Shown here: positions 8,195 to 16,559 of the stretch, in pieces
How the letters are laid out: the number at the start of each line of letters is the position of its first letter
How positions within the stretch are numbered: position 1 is the first letter of the stretch
Made by a program: the position numbers and the translations under genes
Source of the DNA: a virus
Length of the DNA: 41,071 bases
Virus record (IMG/VR): IMGVR_UViG_3300049734_000196
Coordinates: 1-41,071 of that record
Direction: 5' to 3' (one strand)
The notes under the pieces: generated by a model
The model's input: the letters and a program-made list of their open reading frames with translations, nothing else
Told to the model about the DNA's origin: nothing
Databases searched by the model: none

Positions 8195-10267
8195 TCAGTT
8201 CACCGGGATGCCGCCAGAGTACACCTCGAACGTGCAGGTCGAGATGATGCTCGGGCTGTCGTTGTCGCCGTCACCAGTTTCCGTGATCCTGAACTGGGCA
8301 ATCAGTAGGTCGTCGATTGCACCAGCATCCAGGTCCAGCGGAATCTTGATCATGTAGTCCCCGTCCGCATCGACTGCCTGGTCGATCAGCTTTACGCTGC
8401 TGGTCTGTGTCCACGCCGGCGTCTGTCCAGCACCCTGGCCAGGTACGACGCCATCGTAGACGTCTACCACCACGGAGTACGATTCTCCAGCCTCCAGGGC
8501 GGTGTTCGGGCCCACCCCACAGATGGCACCGGAGAAGTGGAGTGGTCCAGCCAACGGGAAGGTGGTGGAATCCAGCTGAACATCCGACGTACAGTTTCCC
8601 AACACACCACCAGCCGACAGAACCTGGAAGCAGGTATTGGTCGTGTTGTGGACACCCTCCGTGGCGACCCTGATCAACTGGGCATTGACGGAGGGCAGGC
8701 GTTCCTGACCCATCGTCTCACGCCAGAACTGCCCACCCTCACCCGGCCCTGTTCCACCGAACTCGAAGAGGCGGCTGCCGGAGGAGGGGGCTGTATTCGC
8801 CACAGCGGTCAGGGTTTCGTTCCTGGGGTACGTGGCACCCACTGTTCCATCGTTCGGGCCAGTGAACACTGGAGCCGCCAGCTCCAATCTCTTGTTGTCC
8901 TGGTTGTCCTTGTAGACCCGGATCGGCGCCCCTGCCGCGGTGGGACCAGTGGTCCCGATCCTGAAGTCGATCCACCCCTCTGCCAGCTGGTTCGAGTTTC
9001 CTCTCGCACCGGTGGCCAGGACCCCCATGCACAGATCCAGCTCCCCGGCAGATGGGATTCCTGTCGTGGTTCCAGTGATGGTCGAATCCGACAGGCACAC
9101 TGACGGATTGGGACTGGGAACCGTAGCGACGGTGTTGGCGAGGAGGGTGTCGAAGGTCTGTAGCCCTGAGAAGGTGTTGTCCACCGTCGGATCGAACAGG
9201 TCTGCGACCCACGACGACTTCAATCTCTCGCCACCAGCGAATCGGAACGCCCCACTACTGTGAACGAAGAAAGCCTGTTCACCGAGGTTGACCAGGGCAT
9301 TATCCCAGTTCACTGAATCTGCGAAGGCGAGGCCTGTGCCGTTGTGGACGAAGTTGAGTGGGCCTGCCAGAATACCGGACCTGATGATGAGGTAGTCACC
9401 TGTGGTCGCACCAGCATCAGTGATGGTTACGTTGCAGCCATCCGGGTCCGAGTTGAGGATCGTGATACTGGTACTACTGGTACTCCACGCGATCGTCCCA
9501 GTATCCGGAGAATCGGCGACGCTGTTGTCCGTGCAAGCTGCAGAATCCGTCGCGGCCCCTCCGAACCTCGGGGGAGCCGTAAAGATCGTTCGAGCGGTGA
9601 ACGTCTTGGCGCCAGTGGCGAAGGTCTGTACGCCTGTCAGCGTGGCAACCACCGCGGTGTCTGCGCTGCACCCGACCGCACCTGTGGTAGGGGAGCAGGT
9701 AACACCCGCGGAGCCGGTGACAGACGACACGCTTCCAGCGGAGCCATCGTCTGTTCCATCGAGGAAGCCCGCGGGCATCCCGATGATCTGCTGCCAATGC
9801 AGCTTCCCATCGCTGGCATTGGGTCCAGCAACGTTGGCATCGTCCATCTCCGACATTGCGGTGTCGAGGTCCGCGGCGGCAAACTTGCTGTCGGCGTCGT
9901 CGAAGGAGCAGAGGTCCCCGTCCTTGACCTCGGCGTCTCGATGGAGTCCAGCCGCGATGGACAGCGCTGCGGTCCAGCCTTCCCCAGGCGTACCGCCCAC
10001 CACGATCTCGGCATCGCCCGTGACGCTGGAGACGTAGTTGCCCACCGTCTCCGTGCCCAGGGTCGGATTGACTTCATCCTTCTCCCCGGCGCCACCAACC
10101 CGAGCATCGGCGAACTCCCCACTGGTCGTGTCGGCCGCGGTGTGGGTGTGGACACCCGGGTCTCCGCCGCCACCCCCACCTCCGGGATCGTCGCTCGGGT
10201 AGGACGCGGCATAGAGGATGCCCGGGAGAACCAGCCAGGGAACCAGGAGTAGGAATCTGCGCTTCAT
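8195..10267 (-). CDS. Tail-fibre-like protein with Sec signal peptide
   Basis: 690 aa, ATG start behind GGGGAAG. The N-terminus is a textbook Sec signal: MKRR, then LLLVPWLVLPGIL, and an AxA-type site at LYA-AS. A Gly7 linker and VHTHTAADTTSGEFADARV follow, the 'HTHTA.D..SG.F' motif of many phage tail fibres. The long middle has fibre-like low-complexity repeats (SSVTGSAGV, GVQTFATGAKTFTA) and scattered Cys. The C-terminal 200 residues look like a globular beta domain (FRITETGDGDNDSP near the end). A signal peptide on a fibre is hard to reconcile with assembly in the cytoplasm. Confidence 0.7.
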   Translation of the reverse strand: MKRRFLLLVPWLVLPGILYAASYPSDDPGGGGGGGDPGVHTHTAADTTSGEFADARVGGAGEKDEVNPTLGTETVGNYVSSVTGDAEIVVGGTPGEGWTAALSIAAGLHRDAEVKDGDLCSFDDADSKFAAADLDTAMSEMDDANVAGPNASDGKLHWQQIIGMPAGFLDGTDDGSAGSVSSVTGSAGVTCSPTTGAVGCSADTAVVATLTGVQTFATGAKTFTARTIFTAPPRFGGAATDSAACTDNSVADSPDTGTIAWSTSSTSITILNSDPDGCNVTITDAGATTGDYLIIRSGILAGPLNFVHNGTGLAFADSVNWDNALVNLGEQAFFVHSSGAFRFAGGERLKSSWVADLFDPTVDNTFSGLQTFDTLLANTVATVPSPNPSVCLSDSTITGTTTGIPSAGELDLCMGVLATGARGNSNQLAEGWIDFRIGTTGPTAAGAPIRVYKDNQDNKRLELAAPVFTGPNDGTVGATYPRNETLTAVANTAPSSGSRLFEFGGTGPGEGGQFWRETMGQERLPSVNAQLIRVATEGVHNTTNTCFQVLSAGGVLGNCTSDVQLDSTTFPLAGPLHFSGAICGVGPNTALEAGESYSVVVDVYDGVVPGQGAGQTPAWTQTSSVKLIDQAVDADGDYMIKIPLDLDAGAIDDLLIAQFRITETGDGDNDSPSIISTCTFEVYSGGIPVN

Positions 10268-10268
10268 G

Positions 10269-10652
10269 CTACTTCCCCGTCAGGTAGACGTCGCCCGTCC
10301 CGCTGACTCCGTTGAACCGAACCTTGACGAACGTGTCCTCCATGGCCGGACCGTAGGCCCAGTCCCCCGCGGCTGCGTCCATGTTCGTCTGCCGTAGGTC
10401 CTTGCAGGTGGTCCCATCCTCCTTGCAAGCCTGTGGCATCCCGATCACTGTCCCCCAAACAGTGAACGTGAACCCCTTCAGGTTCATGTTGTTCACCCGG
10501 ACTGCCGCCGACGCCCCCGCACCCGCCTGGGCGTGGATGCAGTTCTGTGACGGCTGGAGCTTGTCACAGGGGTTGGAGGTCTGGAAGTCCTTGAAGTCCG
10601 CCGCCGCAGGAGCGGCCACCAGCAACGCTGCCAGAACGAGAATCCCCTTCAT
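10269..10652 (-). CDS. Small secreted Cys-containing protein
   Basis: 127 aa, ATG overlapping the upstream stop (ATGA) behind GGGAGGTGG. The N-terminus MKGILVLAALLVAAPAAADF is a Sec signal peptide with a likely cut at AAA-DF. The mature part, about 108 aa, holds four cysteines (NPCDKL, QNCIHA, QACKED, TTCKDL) that could form two disulphides, and beta-like segments (KGFTFTVWGTVIGMP, FVKVRFNGVSGTGDVYL). It resembles the C-terminal style of the neighbouring fibre-like protein, so it may be a small exported partner. No family recognised. Confidence 0.65.
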   Translation of the reverse strand: MKGILVLAALLVAAPAAADFKDFQTSNPCDKLQPSQNCIHAQAGAGASAAVRVNNMNLKGFTFTVWGTVIGMPQACKEDGTTCKDLRQTNMDAAAGDWAYGPAMEDTFVKVRFNGVSGTGDVYLTGK

Positions 10653-11278
10653 ACCACCTCCCTCGGGAGGTACTGGGACCGTGAATCCCTGAGACTCTCC
10701 CGCAGTTCCATGTCTGCCATCAAGAGACTCTTGATGGCCTGGGGCTTCAGCGCCCCATACATCTCCATCAGGCTCTTGTCCCTGGTGACCGGGGCCAGCC
10801 TGATCATCACCTCACACAGCAGCAAATCCTCCCCATGCACTACCAACCACGGGGCACCAGCATCGGGCCACGTCGTGAACCTGGCAACCACCAGGGACGT
10901 GTCGTAGGGGGTGGAGGTCTTGGCATCGAGGGAGGCGTACCGGCTCTCCGTGAGGTAGAAGTAGCGGGCCTTCCCATCGGAAATCGAAGCGAAGTCGAAG
11001 GGATCGACCTGGATCAGATGGACGATCTCTCCTTCATCCGAATCCGTATAGTACCAGTCAACCACCTTCTTGATCAGCGCCGCACCCAGGTCCACAACCG
11101 GCGGATCTACCGCCGGAATGGAGACGGTCTCCTTCTTCTCCATGTAGGAGAGTGTCCAGTTCTGCTCGATGAACCGGGCGGCCCTGGCGGTAACGCCGGG
11201 GAGGTGGGCGGTGAGGGTTTCCGCCTCGTTCAACTCGAAGATCACTCGGTCGTAGAATTCAGCCAGGTCGGTCGCCAT
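10649..11278 (-). CDS. Head-tail adaptor protein (gp6/gp11/SU10-type)
   Basis: 209 aa, ATG behind GAGGGAA. The N-terminal helices (LAEFYDRVIFELNEAETLTA, ARAARFIEQNWTLSYMEK) and the strand-rich middle followed by a long helical end (EDLLLCEVMIRLAPVTRDKS, LMEMYGALKPQAIKSLLMAD) match the layout of podoviral adaptor proteins that dock under the portal ring. It sits just downstream of the capsid gene, the usual place. The role is inference from pattern and position. Confidence 0.6.
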   Translation of the reverse strand: MATDLAEFYDRVIFELNEAETLTAHLPGVTARAARFIEQNWTLSYMEKKETVSIPAVDPPVVDLGAALIKKVVDWYYTDSDEGEIVHLIQVDPFDFASISDGKARYFYLTESRYASLDAKTSTPYDTSLVVARFTTWPDAGAPWLVVHGEDLLLCEVMIRLAPVTRDKSLMEMYGALKPQAIKSLLMADMELRESLRDSRSQYLPREVV

Positions 11279-11298
11279 GGTTCCCTCAAAGGGAAACG

Positions 11299-11343
11299 GG
11301 GGCTGGTACCAACATCCCGATGGGGGATATTAGTACCAGCCCC
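11299..11343. promoter_or_regulatory. Strong hairpin in the capsid-adaptor gap (dispersed hairpin copy A)
   Basis: The gap between capsid stop (11353) and adaptor start (11278) holds an 11-bp perfect outer stem, GGGGCTGGTAC (11299-11309) with GTACCAGCCCC (11333-11343), around an inner stem AACATCCC-GATGG-GGGATATT (11311-11331; one mismatch). The inner part belongs to a hairpin family also found at 23009, 29307 and 40786. No T-run follows on either strand, so a protein site, RNA processing site or attenuator is as likely as a terminator. It could lower transcription downstream of the capsid gene. Confidence 0.75.
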
Positions 11344-11352
11344 ACGCCCCGA

Positions 11353-12579
11353 CTAGCCCTGACCCGTGGTCTGGAAGCCCTGGACCAGGTGGTGCGTCTC
11401 CGGGAAGTGCACCTCCAGCCCGCACTCCGAGAGGTACTCGGACTGCATCCCGTCGAGCCCGTTGCTCTGCCGGTTGGGCAGGTACTTGGTGTCGGAGTCC
11501 TTCAGGTAGCGGTACCTGATGTTCTCCATGTCCAGCACCAGGCCGGCGGAGTTGTAGCCGACGTAGGGCGTGCCACCCGTGGTACCTCCCACCATCTCGT
11601 TGAAGAGCGGGTGGGTCTTCAGCACCAGCGTCCCGAAGGGGGAGATGACGCGCATGACGTTCATGCCGTACTCCTTCTGCCCCTGCTGGAAGTCGTAGGT
11701 GGTGTTCTTCCGGATCAGCTGCTGCATCGAGAGGGCGAAGATGTTCCCGCAGAGGACCAGCTTCTCCTGGGAGCCGTAGCGGAAGATGAACTCCATCCAT
11801 GCCTCGAAGATGGACATGGTGACGGTAGTGGCCGCCCAGTTCGTCTTCTGCGCCGCCGCCAGGAAGCTGACGATCCCACCGCTGGACCGTCGGGGGTGAG
11901 CCCCCGTCAGGTCCTGGGACCGGACACCCCAGATGCTGGCACGCTCGATGCCGACGCCGTGCATCTCCAGCGCCTCGCGCTTGGACTCCTTCACCTGGTC
12001 CCCGGTGCGGAGACGGGTCTTGGAGGCCGTGCGCGTGATGCCGAGAGCCGTGCGATGGATCTGCGTGTAGTTGAAGTCCTCGGTCGGGTTGTAGCCGATC
12101 GAGTTGGGGATGTCTTGCCCCTCCATGAAGGCCGTGCCGATGACGATGAGGTTTGGGTTGATGCCCGCGCCTGCGAAGGCCACGGCAGTCGGCGTGGTAC
12201 CGCCGAAGCCGCGAACCACCGCGAGCGTGGTGTTGGTCGTCGGGTCTGCGCTGACCCGCACCAGCTCACCCGACTGCTCGACCAGCACGATCGTGTCCTT
12301 CAGGGCGTGCTTCGCGCCGTGCCCGTCGTCCACGATGGTCCAGTTCTGAGCACCCGCCGCTGCGTCGATGTTGGCGCCCAGCACCATCCGGCGCTGCTGG
12401 AAGCGCTTCATGAAGTAGTTGTAGCGCGGGTCGTCCGTGCTCTCCTTCTTCATCATCGAGGTCAGCCCGGTCAACGGCATCTTGCCGTTCGGGAAGAGGA
12501 AGAGGATCATCTCCCTCCAGTTCTGCGGACGCTGCCCGGAGGTCCAACCGTCCGTGTTTCTCAGGCCTTGAATCGGCAT
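11353..12579 (-). CDS. Major capsid protein (SU10-type HK97 fold)
   Basis: 408 aa, ATG with GGAGGCGG upstream. Recognised as the SU10 major capsid family by the N-terminal arm (RNTDGWTSGQRPQNWREMIL), the P/A domain core (IERASIWGVRSQDL, KLVLCGNIFALSMQQLIRKN), the segment TLVLKTHPLFNEMVGG and the end LECGLEV-like SECGLEVHFPETHHLVQGF. Length is normal for the family. It lies directly downstream of the scaffold gene, as expected, and is followed by a strong hairpin. It forms the icosahedral shell around the packaged genome. Confidence 0.85.
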   Translation of the reverse strand: MPIQGLRNTDGWTSGQRPQNWREMILFLFPNGKMPLTGLTSMMKKESTDDPRYNYFMKRFQQRRMVLGANIDAAAGAQNWTIVDDGHGAKHALKDTIVLVEQSGELVRVSADPTTNTTLAVVRGFGGTTPTAVAFAGAGINPNLIVIGTAFMEGQDIPNSIGYNPTEDFNYTQIHRTALGITRTASKTRLRTGDQVKESKREALEMHGVGIERASIWGVRSQDLTGAHPRRSSGGIVSFLAAAQKTNWAATTVTMSIFEAWMEFIFRYGSQEKLVLCGNIFALSMQQLIRKNTTYDFQQGQKEYGMNVMRVISPFGTLVLKTHPLFNEMVGGTTGGTPYVGYNSAGLVLDMENIRYRYLKDSDTKYLPNRQSNGLDGMQSEYLSECGLEVHFPETHHLVQGFQTTGQG

Positions 12580-12598
12580 GGCGCCGCCTCCAGCGAAC

Positions 12599-13495
12599 CT
12601 AGTCGATCAGGTCCGCCATGAAAGCCTCCTGGGTGTCCTTCGCCGGACCACCCGGAGGCCTCGCACCACTCGGAACCCGCCTCGGGCCACCAGCCCTGGG
12701 CGGTTCGGCCGGAGGTTCCCCATTCGGGGGCGGGGCCGCTGCCGGCTTCCCGTTGAACCCCAGGATGGACTCCAGCCTCTTCCCAACAGCGTCCCTCAGC
12801 TCGGGCGTCCACATTTGAGCATTCGTTTCAGCAGCAACTCGTTCGGCGACGCTTGCAATGAAGATCTTCAGTTCCGGCTTGTTGTAGCCGGGGTAATGGG
12901 AGTAGAAGTCGTCGTGTACCCTCTGGTCCTGCTCCTTGGCCGTGGCGATGGAGTGGACCGTGGTGGGGATCTCCTTCCCCAGCGCAGCCAGCCGCTCCTC
13001 CACCTTCTTCATGGTGTGCCTGTAGGCCACGTCCAGGGCACCATTGATGACCGTCTCCAGGGCCTGACCCCGGGTCTCCCCGTCCTCCGACTCCAGCAGT
13101 TCCCGCACCTGCTTGGGGATGGAGAGGCCAAAGATCCGCGGCTCCGGTTCCGGAGCCTTCGGCGCCGGCTCTGCCGGCTTGGCCCGAGTCAGCTGTTCCC
13201 GGAGCGCCCTGTTGTCTCGCTCCATCGCCTCCAGCCGTGCCAGCAGGGCAGGGTCCGTAGGAGGAACAGGGGCTGCCGGGGCGGCCGGCTCTGCGGGCGT
13301 CGGAGCCGCAGCGGCCGGGGCGGCGGGCTCGGCCGGAGTGGCGGCCGGTGGAGCGGTCGGCTTCTCCGGCTCCTCCGGGGGCTTCGCCTTCTCCTCCATC
13401 GGGTCGAAGACGAACAGATCCTCCAGCTCCTCCGGGCTGTAGGTCTGCTCCTCCGTCTCCTGCTCTTCCTTCACCGCTTCGGGCTCGTCCGCCAT
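12599..13495 (-). CDS. Probable capsid scaffolding protein
   Basis: 298 aa, ATG at 13495 sharing one base with the upstream stop (TGATG), GGGGAG upstream. The N-terminal half is acidic and then Pro/Ala/Glu repeats (PAEPAAPAAAAPTPAEPAAP), followed by a coiled-coil-like helix (LLARLEAMERDNRALREQLT) and a helical C-terminal half. Low complexity, acidic charge, coiled coil and position between portal and capsid are typical of scaffold proteins that guide procapsid assembly. There is no protease motif, so any removal must use another protease or exit intact. Confidence 0.7.
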   Translation of the reverse strand: MADEPEAVKEEQETEEQTYSPEELEDLFVFDPMEEKAKPPEEPEKPTAPPAATPAEPAAPAAAAPTPAEPAAPAAPVPPTDPALLARLEAMERDNRALREQLTRAKPAEPAPKAPEPEPRIFGLSIPKQVRELLESEDGETRGQALETVINGALDVAYRHTMKKVEERLAALGKEIPTTVHSIATAKEQDQRVHDDFYSHYPGYNKPELKIFIASVAERVAAETNAQMWTPELRDAVGKRLESILGFNGKPAAAPPPNGEPPAEPPRAGGPRRVPSGARPPGGPAKDTQEAFMADLID

Positions 13496-13749
13496 CACTC
13501 ACTCTCCCCTTGGGTTGCGAGGTCCATGAGTTTGTCCAGGGTTGTCAAACTCGCCCTGAACTTCCCCAGAACACTCTTTGACATGGCTAGGACCGACAGG
13601 TCTCTTGCACCCTGTACGACATGCCTCCACGCCATGATGAAGTTCGGATGCTGGATCACCGCTGCCAGCCACTCCTGCTCTTCCTTCACCAGCGCCCTCG
13701 CGGGCAGGTGAACCATCTCCATCACCTTTTCTCTGACTTCAGGCTCCAC
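13495..13749 (-). CDS. Small helical protein between portal and scaffold
   Basis: 84 aa, GTG start overlapping the portal stop by 11 bases and ending at the scaffold start. Mostly helical: KVMEMVHLPARALVKEEQEW, LAAVIQHPNFIMAWRHVVQG. No motif recognised. Small proteins in this slot are frequent in podoviruses; the dense coupling suggests a head-assembly role, without direct evidence. Confidence 0.6.
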   Translation of the reverse strand: MEPEVREKVMEMVHLPARALVKEEQEWLAAVIQHPNFIMAWRHVVQGARDLSVLAMSKSVLGKFRASLTTLDKLMDLATQGESE

Positions 13750-15769
13750 GCATCAGCCCCTGCAGCGCCTGCTGCACCGGAATCAGATTCCCTGCCTGCG
13801 CCCCAGCCTCCACCACTTCATTCGGCTGAACGCTACTACCGGGTACTGCCCCCGGCGGGAGGCCCGCCGGGGCGGGGGCCCGCTTGAACTGCTCGATGTT
13901 CCTGGCACCACCCAGCTCCATGGTGTATTCCACCATCTTCCCAATGTCGTACTGAGCCCGAAGCTCCTGGTCCTGCGCGATGGCTTGAGTCCCTTCCTTC
14001 CAGATCTCGAACAGCGCCAGCCGATCCGGCGGGAGGACCCCATCGTGAACCGGGTAGGTGAAGTCGCCCACCAGGTGCTCCGGGGTCAGCAGGATCTTCT
14101 GCCCGTCGGCTCCCAGGACCGTGGCAGCGAACTCCTCCGAGAGGTACTGCTGGGTGTTCAGAGACATCTGCTCCGTCAGGTCCGTGATGGACTGGGCACT
14201 GATGATCCGTGCCAGGAGCGCGAGCCGGGAGATCGCGGCCTCCCCAGCAATCCGCATCTCGGTCGCTGTCTTTCTTCCACCCTGCTGCGGAACGCCCATC
14301 ACATTCTCGTTGAACCCGAGCATCAGCTGCCCGAGCCGCATCATCAGCTCCACGTCCTTCGGGTGGTTCGCTGTGACGTCGAATACCTGCATCTGCATGA
14401 TGGCCTGCCGAACATCCTGGCCCTGAGCGCTCGGCTTCAGCCGGATGTTCTTGCCCGGGCCAGGCCGCTCCAGATCCTTCCTCTCGATCATGTGAGGGTC
14501 GTAGACGAAGATGTTGTTCAGGTGCAGCCTGACGTTCTCGACGTGGCTGTTGACGAACCAGGAGATCAGATCCTGAATGGGCCCGATGAAATCCATCATG
14601 CTGGGCTGGCCGAAGCCATACCCGAAGGAGGTCGGCTCGCAGACGGAGACCCGGTGCTTCCCGTGGTCATCATCCACAGGCTCCGCCGCCAGGATCTGCC
14701 CCATGTTCCCGATAGCGAAGTACCACAGTTCGGGCTTCTCCGAAGCCGACAGCTCCAGCTTGCTGGGAATGATCTGGGCGGTGCCCTGATCCAGCTGGAC
14801 GAAGTAGTCCGAGTCGAACTCGGTCCCAGGTACCTGTAGCCCAGTCTGCCCAGGGATCGGCTCACCTTCCGACAGCAGCGACCGGTTGCTCCAGGAGGCA
14901 CCGTACTTGTTGATCTCCGTTGTTCCCCGCGGAATCTTCCCAACGTACTTCAGGTCCCCCGCCGTCTCCATCTTCATCAGCGTCATCAGGGAGGTGAACG
15001 TCCGCTGGAACACCGTCTCCCCTCTAGTATTCACCTCCGTCATCGGAACCCTGTGGTCCGGGAAGAAGAGATACGGGTCGATGTTCTCTACCGCGTTCCC
15101 CTCATAGACCACCCGCTCCTTCCTGGTCCTCCCCATCACCGGCACCGTCCCGCCCAGCGGGTTGGTGACGAGCTTCTGCTCCCTGACGGTCCGCATGGCC
15201 TTGACGACTTCCCACTCCGTCCAGAACGCACCCAGGCCATACAGGGTCACGTCGGAGAAATGCTGCCAGAGCTTCTTCACCAGCCGGATATGATCCGACT
15301 GGTACTGAAGCATCTCCTCCATGTGCCGCGCGTTCTGGACCGCCTCGTCCTTGTAGGACCCGATCGGGAACAGCGGCCGCCGGCCGCAGAAGGTGTGGAC
15401 CAGGAAGGTGCAGATGGTGCTGTGAGCTGCGTAGGCAAACGGGACCACGAGAGGAAGCGCCAGCGGCGGCGCCATCTTCTTCTCCTGCATCTCCTTCAGC
15501 GTCTTGTCGTAGTCCGGCAGGGTGATGTACGCTTGCACCCTCTGCTCGTTCGCGCGCCAGCGGGAGTGGAACCGGGTCATCTCCCTCTCGGAAGAGTCGA
15601 TCCGGTGCTTCAGGTAGTTCAGCACCTTCTCGTGGCGCTTCTCTCCCTCCGGCGTGGACTTGTCGAGTTTGTCGATGGGGCGGTCCAGCTCCGCCACCAC
15701 CTCGACGCCAGACTGGAAGTCGTGGTCTTGATCTTCCAGTTCTACCTGTAGATCAGCAGCCACGTTCAC
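13739..15769 (-). CDS. Portal protein
   Basis: 676 aa. GTG at 15769 overlaps the upstream stop as GTGA; a second GTG at 15763 is also possible. Portal-like features are the N-terminal helices (RFHSRWRANEQRVQAYITLP), the clip/stem region around GLGAFWTEWEVVKAMRTVRE, and the SU10/P22-like motif block QDLISWFVNSHVENVRLHLN, NIFVYDP, ELMMRLGQLMLGFNENVMGV, then RKTATEMRIAGEAAISRLAL. Length fits podoviral portals (500-750 aa). It forms the dodecameric DNA gate at one capsid vertex and docks TerL. It lies in the canonical TerL-portal-scaffold-capsid order. Confidence 0.85.
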   Translation of the reverse strand: MNVAADLQVELEDQDHDFQSGVEVVAELDRPIDKLDKSTPEGEKRHEKVLNYLKHRIDSSEREMTRFHSRWRANEQRVQAYITLPDYDKTLKEMQEKKMAPPLALPLVVPFAYAAHSTICTFLVHTFCGRRPLFPIGSYKDEAVQNARHMEEMLQYQSDHIRLVKKLWQHFSDVTLYGLGAFWTEWEVVKAMRTVREQKLVTNPLGGTVPVMGRTRKERVVYEGNAVENIDPYLFFPDHRVPMTEVNTRGETVFQRTFTSLMTLMKMETAGDLKYVGKIPRGTTEINKYGASWSNRSLLSEGEPIPGQTGLQVPGTEFDSDYFVQLDQGTAQIIPSKLELSASEKPELWYFAIGNMGQILAAEPVDDDHGKHRVSVCEPTSFGYGFGQPSMMDFIGPIQDLISWFVNSHVENVRLHLNNIFVYDPHMIERKDLERPGPGKNIRLKPSAQGQDVRQAIMQMQVFDVTANHPKDVELMMRLGQLMLGFNENVMGVPQQGGRKTATEMRIAGEAAISRLALLARIISAQSITDLTEQMSLNTQQYLSEEFAATVLGADGQKILLTPEHLVGDFTYPVHDGVLPPDRLALFEIWKEGTQAIAQDQELRAQYDIGKMVEYTMELGGARNIEQFKRAPAPAGLPPGAVPGSSVQPNEVVEAGAQAGNLIPVQQALQGLMRGA

Positions 15770-16410
15770 CCCTGAGGCGGCAGGTCAGCCGCCGACAGCA
15801 ACTCCATCATCTCTTCCTCCCCCAACTCCTGGGGGTTCCGCACCGCACTCATGATCCCGCGCAGGTTGTTCGCCAGGTCCACCAGGCTGTTCTTCGCGAC
15901 GGACTTCAGGCCAGCACCCTTCGGCAGCCCCGCCTGATCCAGGTTCCCCCGGATTGCCTCCACCACGTTCTTCAGCTCGTGCCCCACCCCACCCGCCAGG
16001 GCCGGCACCACCCCAGCCTTCAGCGTCGCGTTCCGGCTCCCTACCACATGCCGGTAGGCGTCCGCCTCCGGAGTCCTGGCCCCACCGTACCGCTGCCCAC
16101 CCGTTTCCAGCGCCGCCTGGAACTCCTCCGCCACATCCAGCAGCGCCCGCGGCATCGCCGGGGACTTCTCATCCAGCCTCACGATGGAGTCCAGGGCGGA
16201 GCGGAGCACGCCGAAGGGTTGGGCCTCGGGTCCGGGTGCCGGCCCCAGCTCCGGCATGTCCATCGCCTGCGGCTCCCCCTTCTTGGCCGCAGCCTCCTCC
16301 TTGTACAGGGTGTTGAACTTCGACCCCTGCCACTCGAAGGTGTCCACCCCGGAAGCTCTCGCCTTCGCGAAGGCCTTGGGGAAGGGGAGGCTGGAAAGGT
16401 CAGTAGCCAC
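15766..16410 (-). CDS. Hypothetical head-region protein
   Basis: 214 aa, GTG start overlapping the upstream stop by 11 bases. The N-terminus (FPKAFAKARASGVDTFEWQG) and a conserved-looking helical block, DAYRHVVGSRNATLKAGVVP then GGVGHELKN (roughly residues 115-145), stand out. The H-x..-N-x..-GHE spacing recalls 'D.YRH..A....GHE' segments of small phage virion proteins and some hydrolases, but I cannot assign a family. It may be a virion protein carried between terminase and portal genes. Confidence 0.6.
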   Translation of the reverse strand: MATDLSSLPFPKAFAKARASGVDTFEWQGSKFNTLYKEEAAAKKGEPQAMDMPELGPAPGPEAQPFGVLRSALDSIVRLDEKSPAMPRALLDVAEEFQAALETGGQRYGGARTPEADAYRHVVGSRNATLKAGVVPALAGGVGHELKNVVEAIRGNLDQAGLPKGAGLKSVAKNSLVDLANNLRGIMSAVRNPQELGEEEMMELLSAADLPPQG

Positions 16411-16558
16411 CGCGCCCTCGCCTGGGCATCACCGAGGCCGCATCCTCCCGCTCGAACTCCTTGGCGACCTTCGGGTCGATCCCAGCCTTCTTGGCGAACT
16501 TCTTGTTCTTCGCCGCAGCCTTCATGAACTTCTTCTGCTTCTTCGACTTGCTAGGCAT
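16400..16558 (-). CDS. Small basic phage protein
   Basis: 52 aa. ATG at 16558 lies one base after the TerL stop, with GGGAGGTGG upstream. The protein is strongly basic (MPSKSKKQKKFMKAAAKNKK, then FAKKAGIDPKVAKEFEREDA). Small 'MPSKSK..Q...M.A.A....FAKK.GI....AKEF' proteins are common in phage head clusters; their function is not established to my knowledge. Charge and position fit a DNA-contact or packaging role. Confidence 0.7.
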   Translation of the reverse strand: MPSKSKKQKKFMKAAAKNKKFAKKAGIDPKVAKEFEREDAASVMPRRGRGGY

Positions 16559-16559
16559 G

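Noticed and set aside
11320-12621. 433-codon rightward open frame over the capsid gene
   Set aside because: The leftward frame is a clear SU10-type capsid protein; the antisense frame is a Leu/Val/Arg/Asp-rich artefact.
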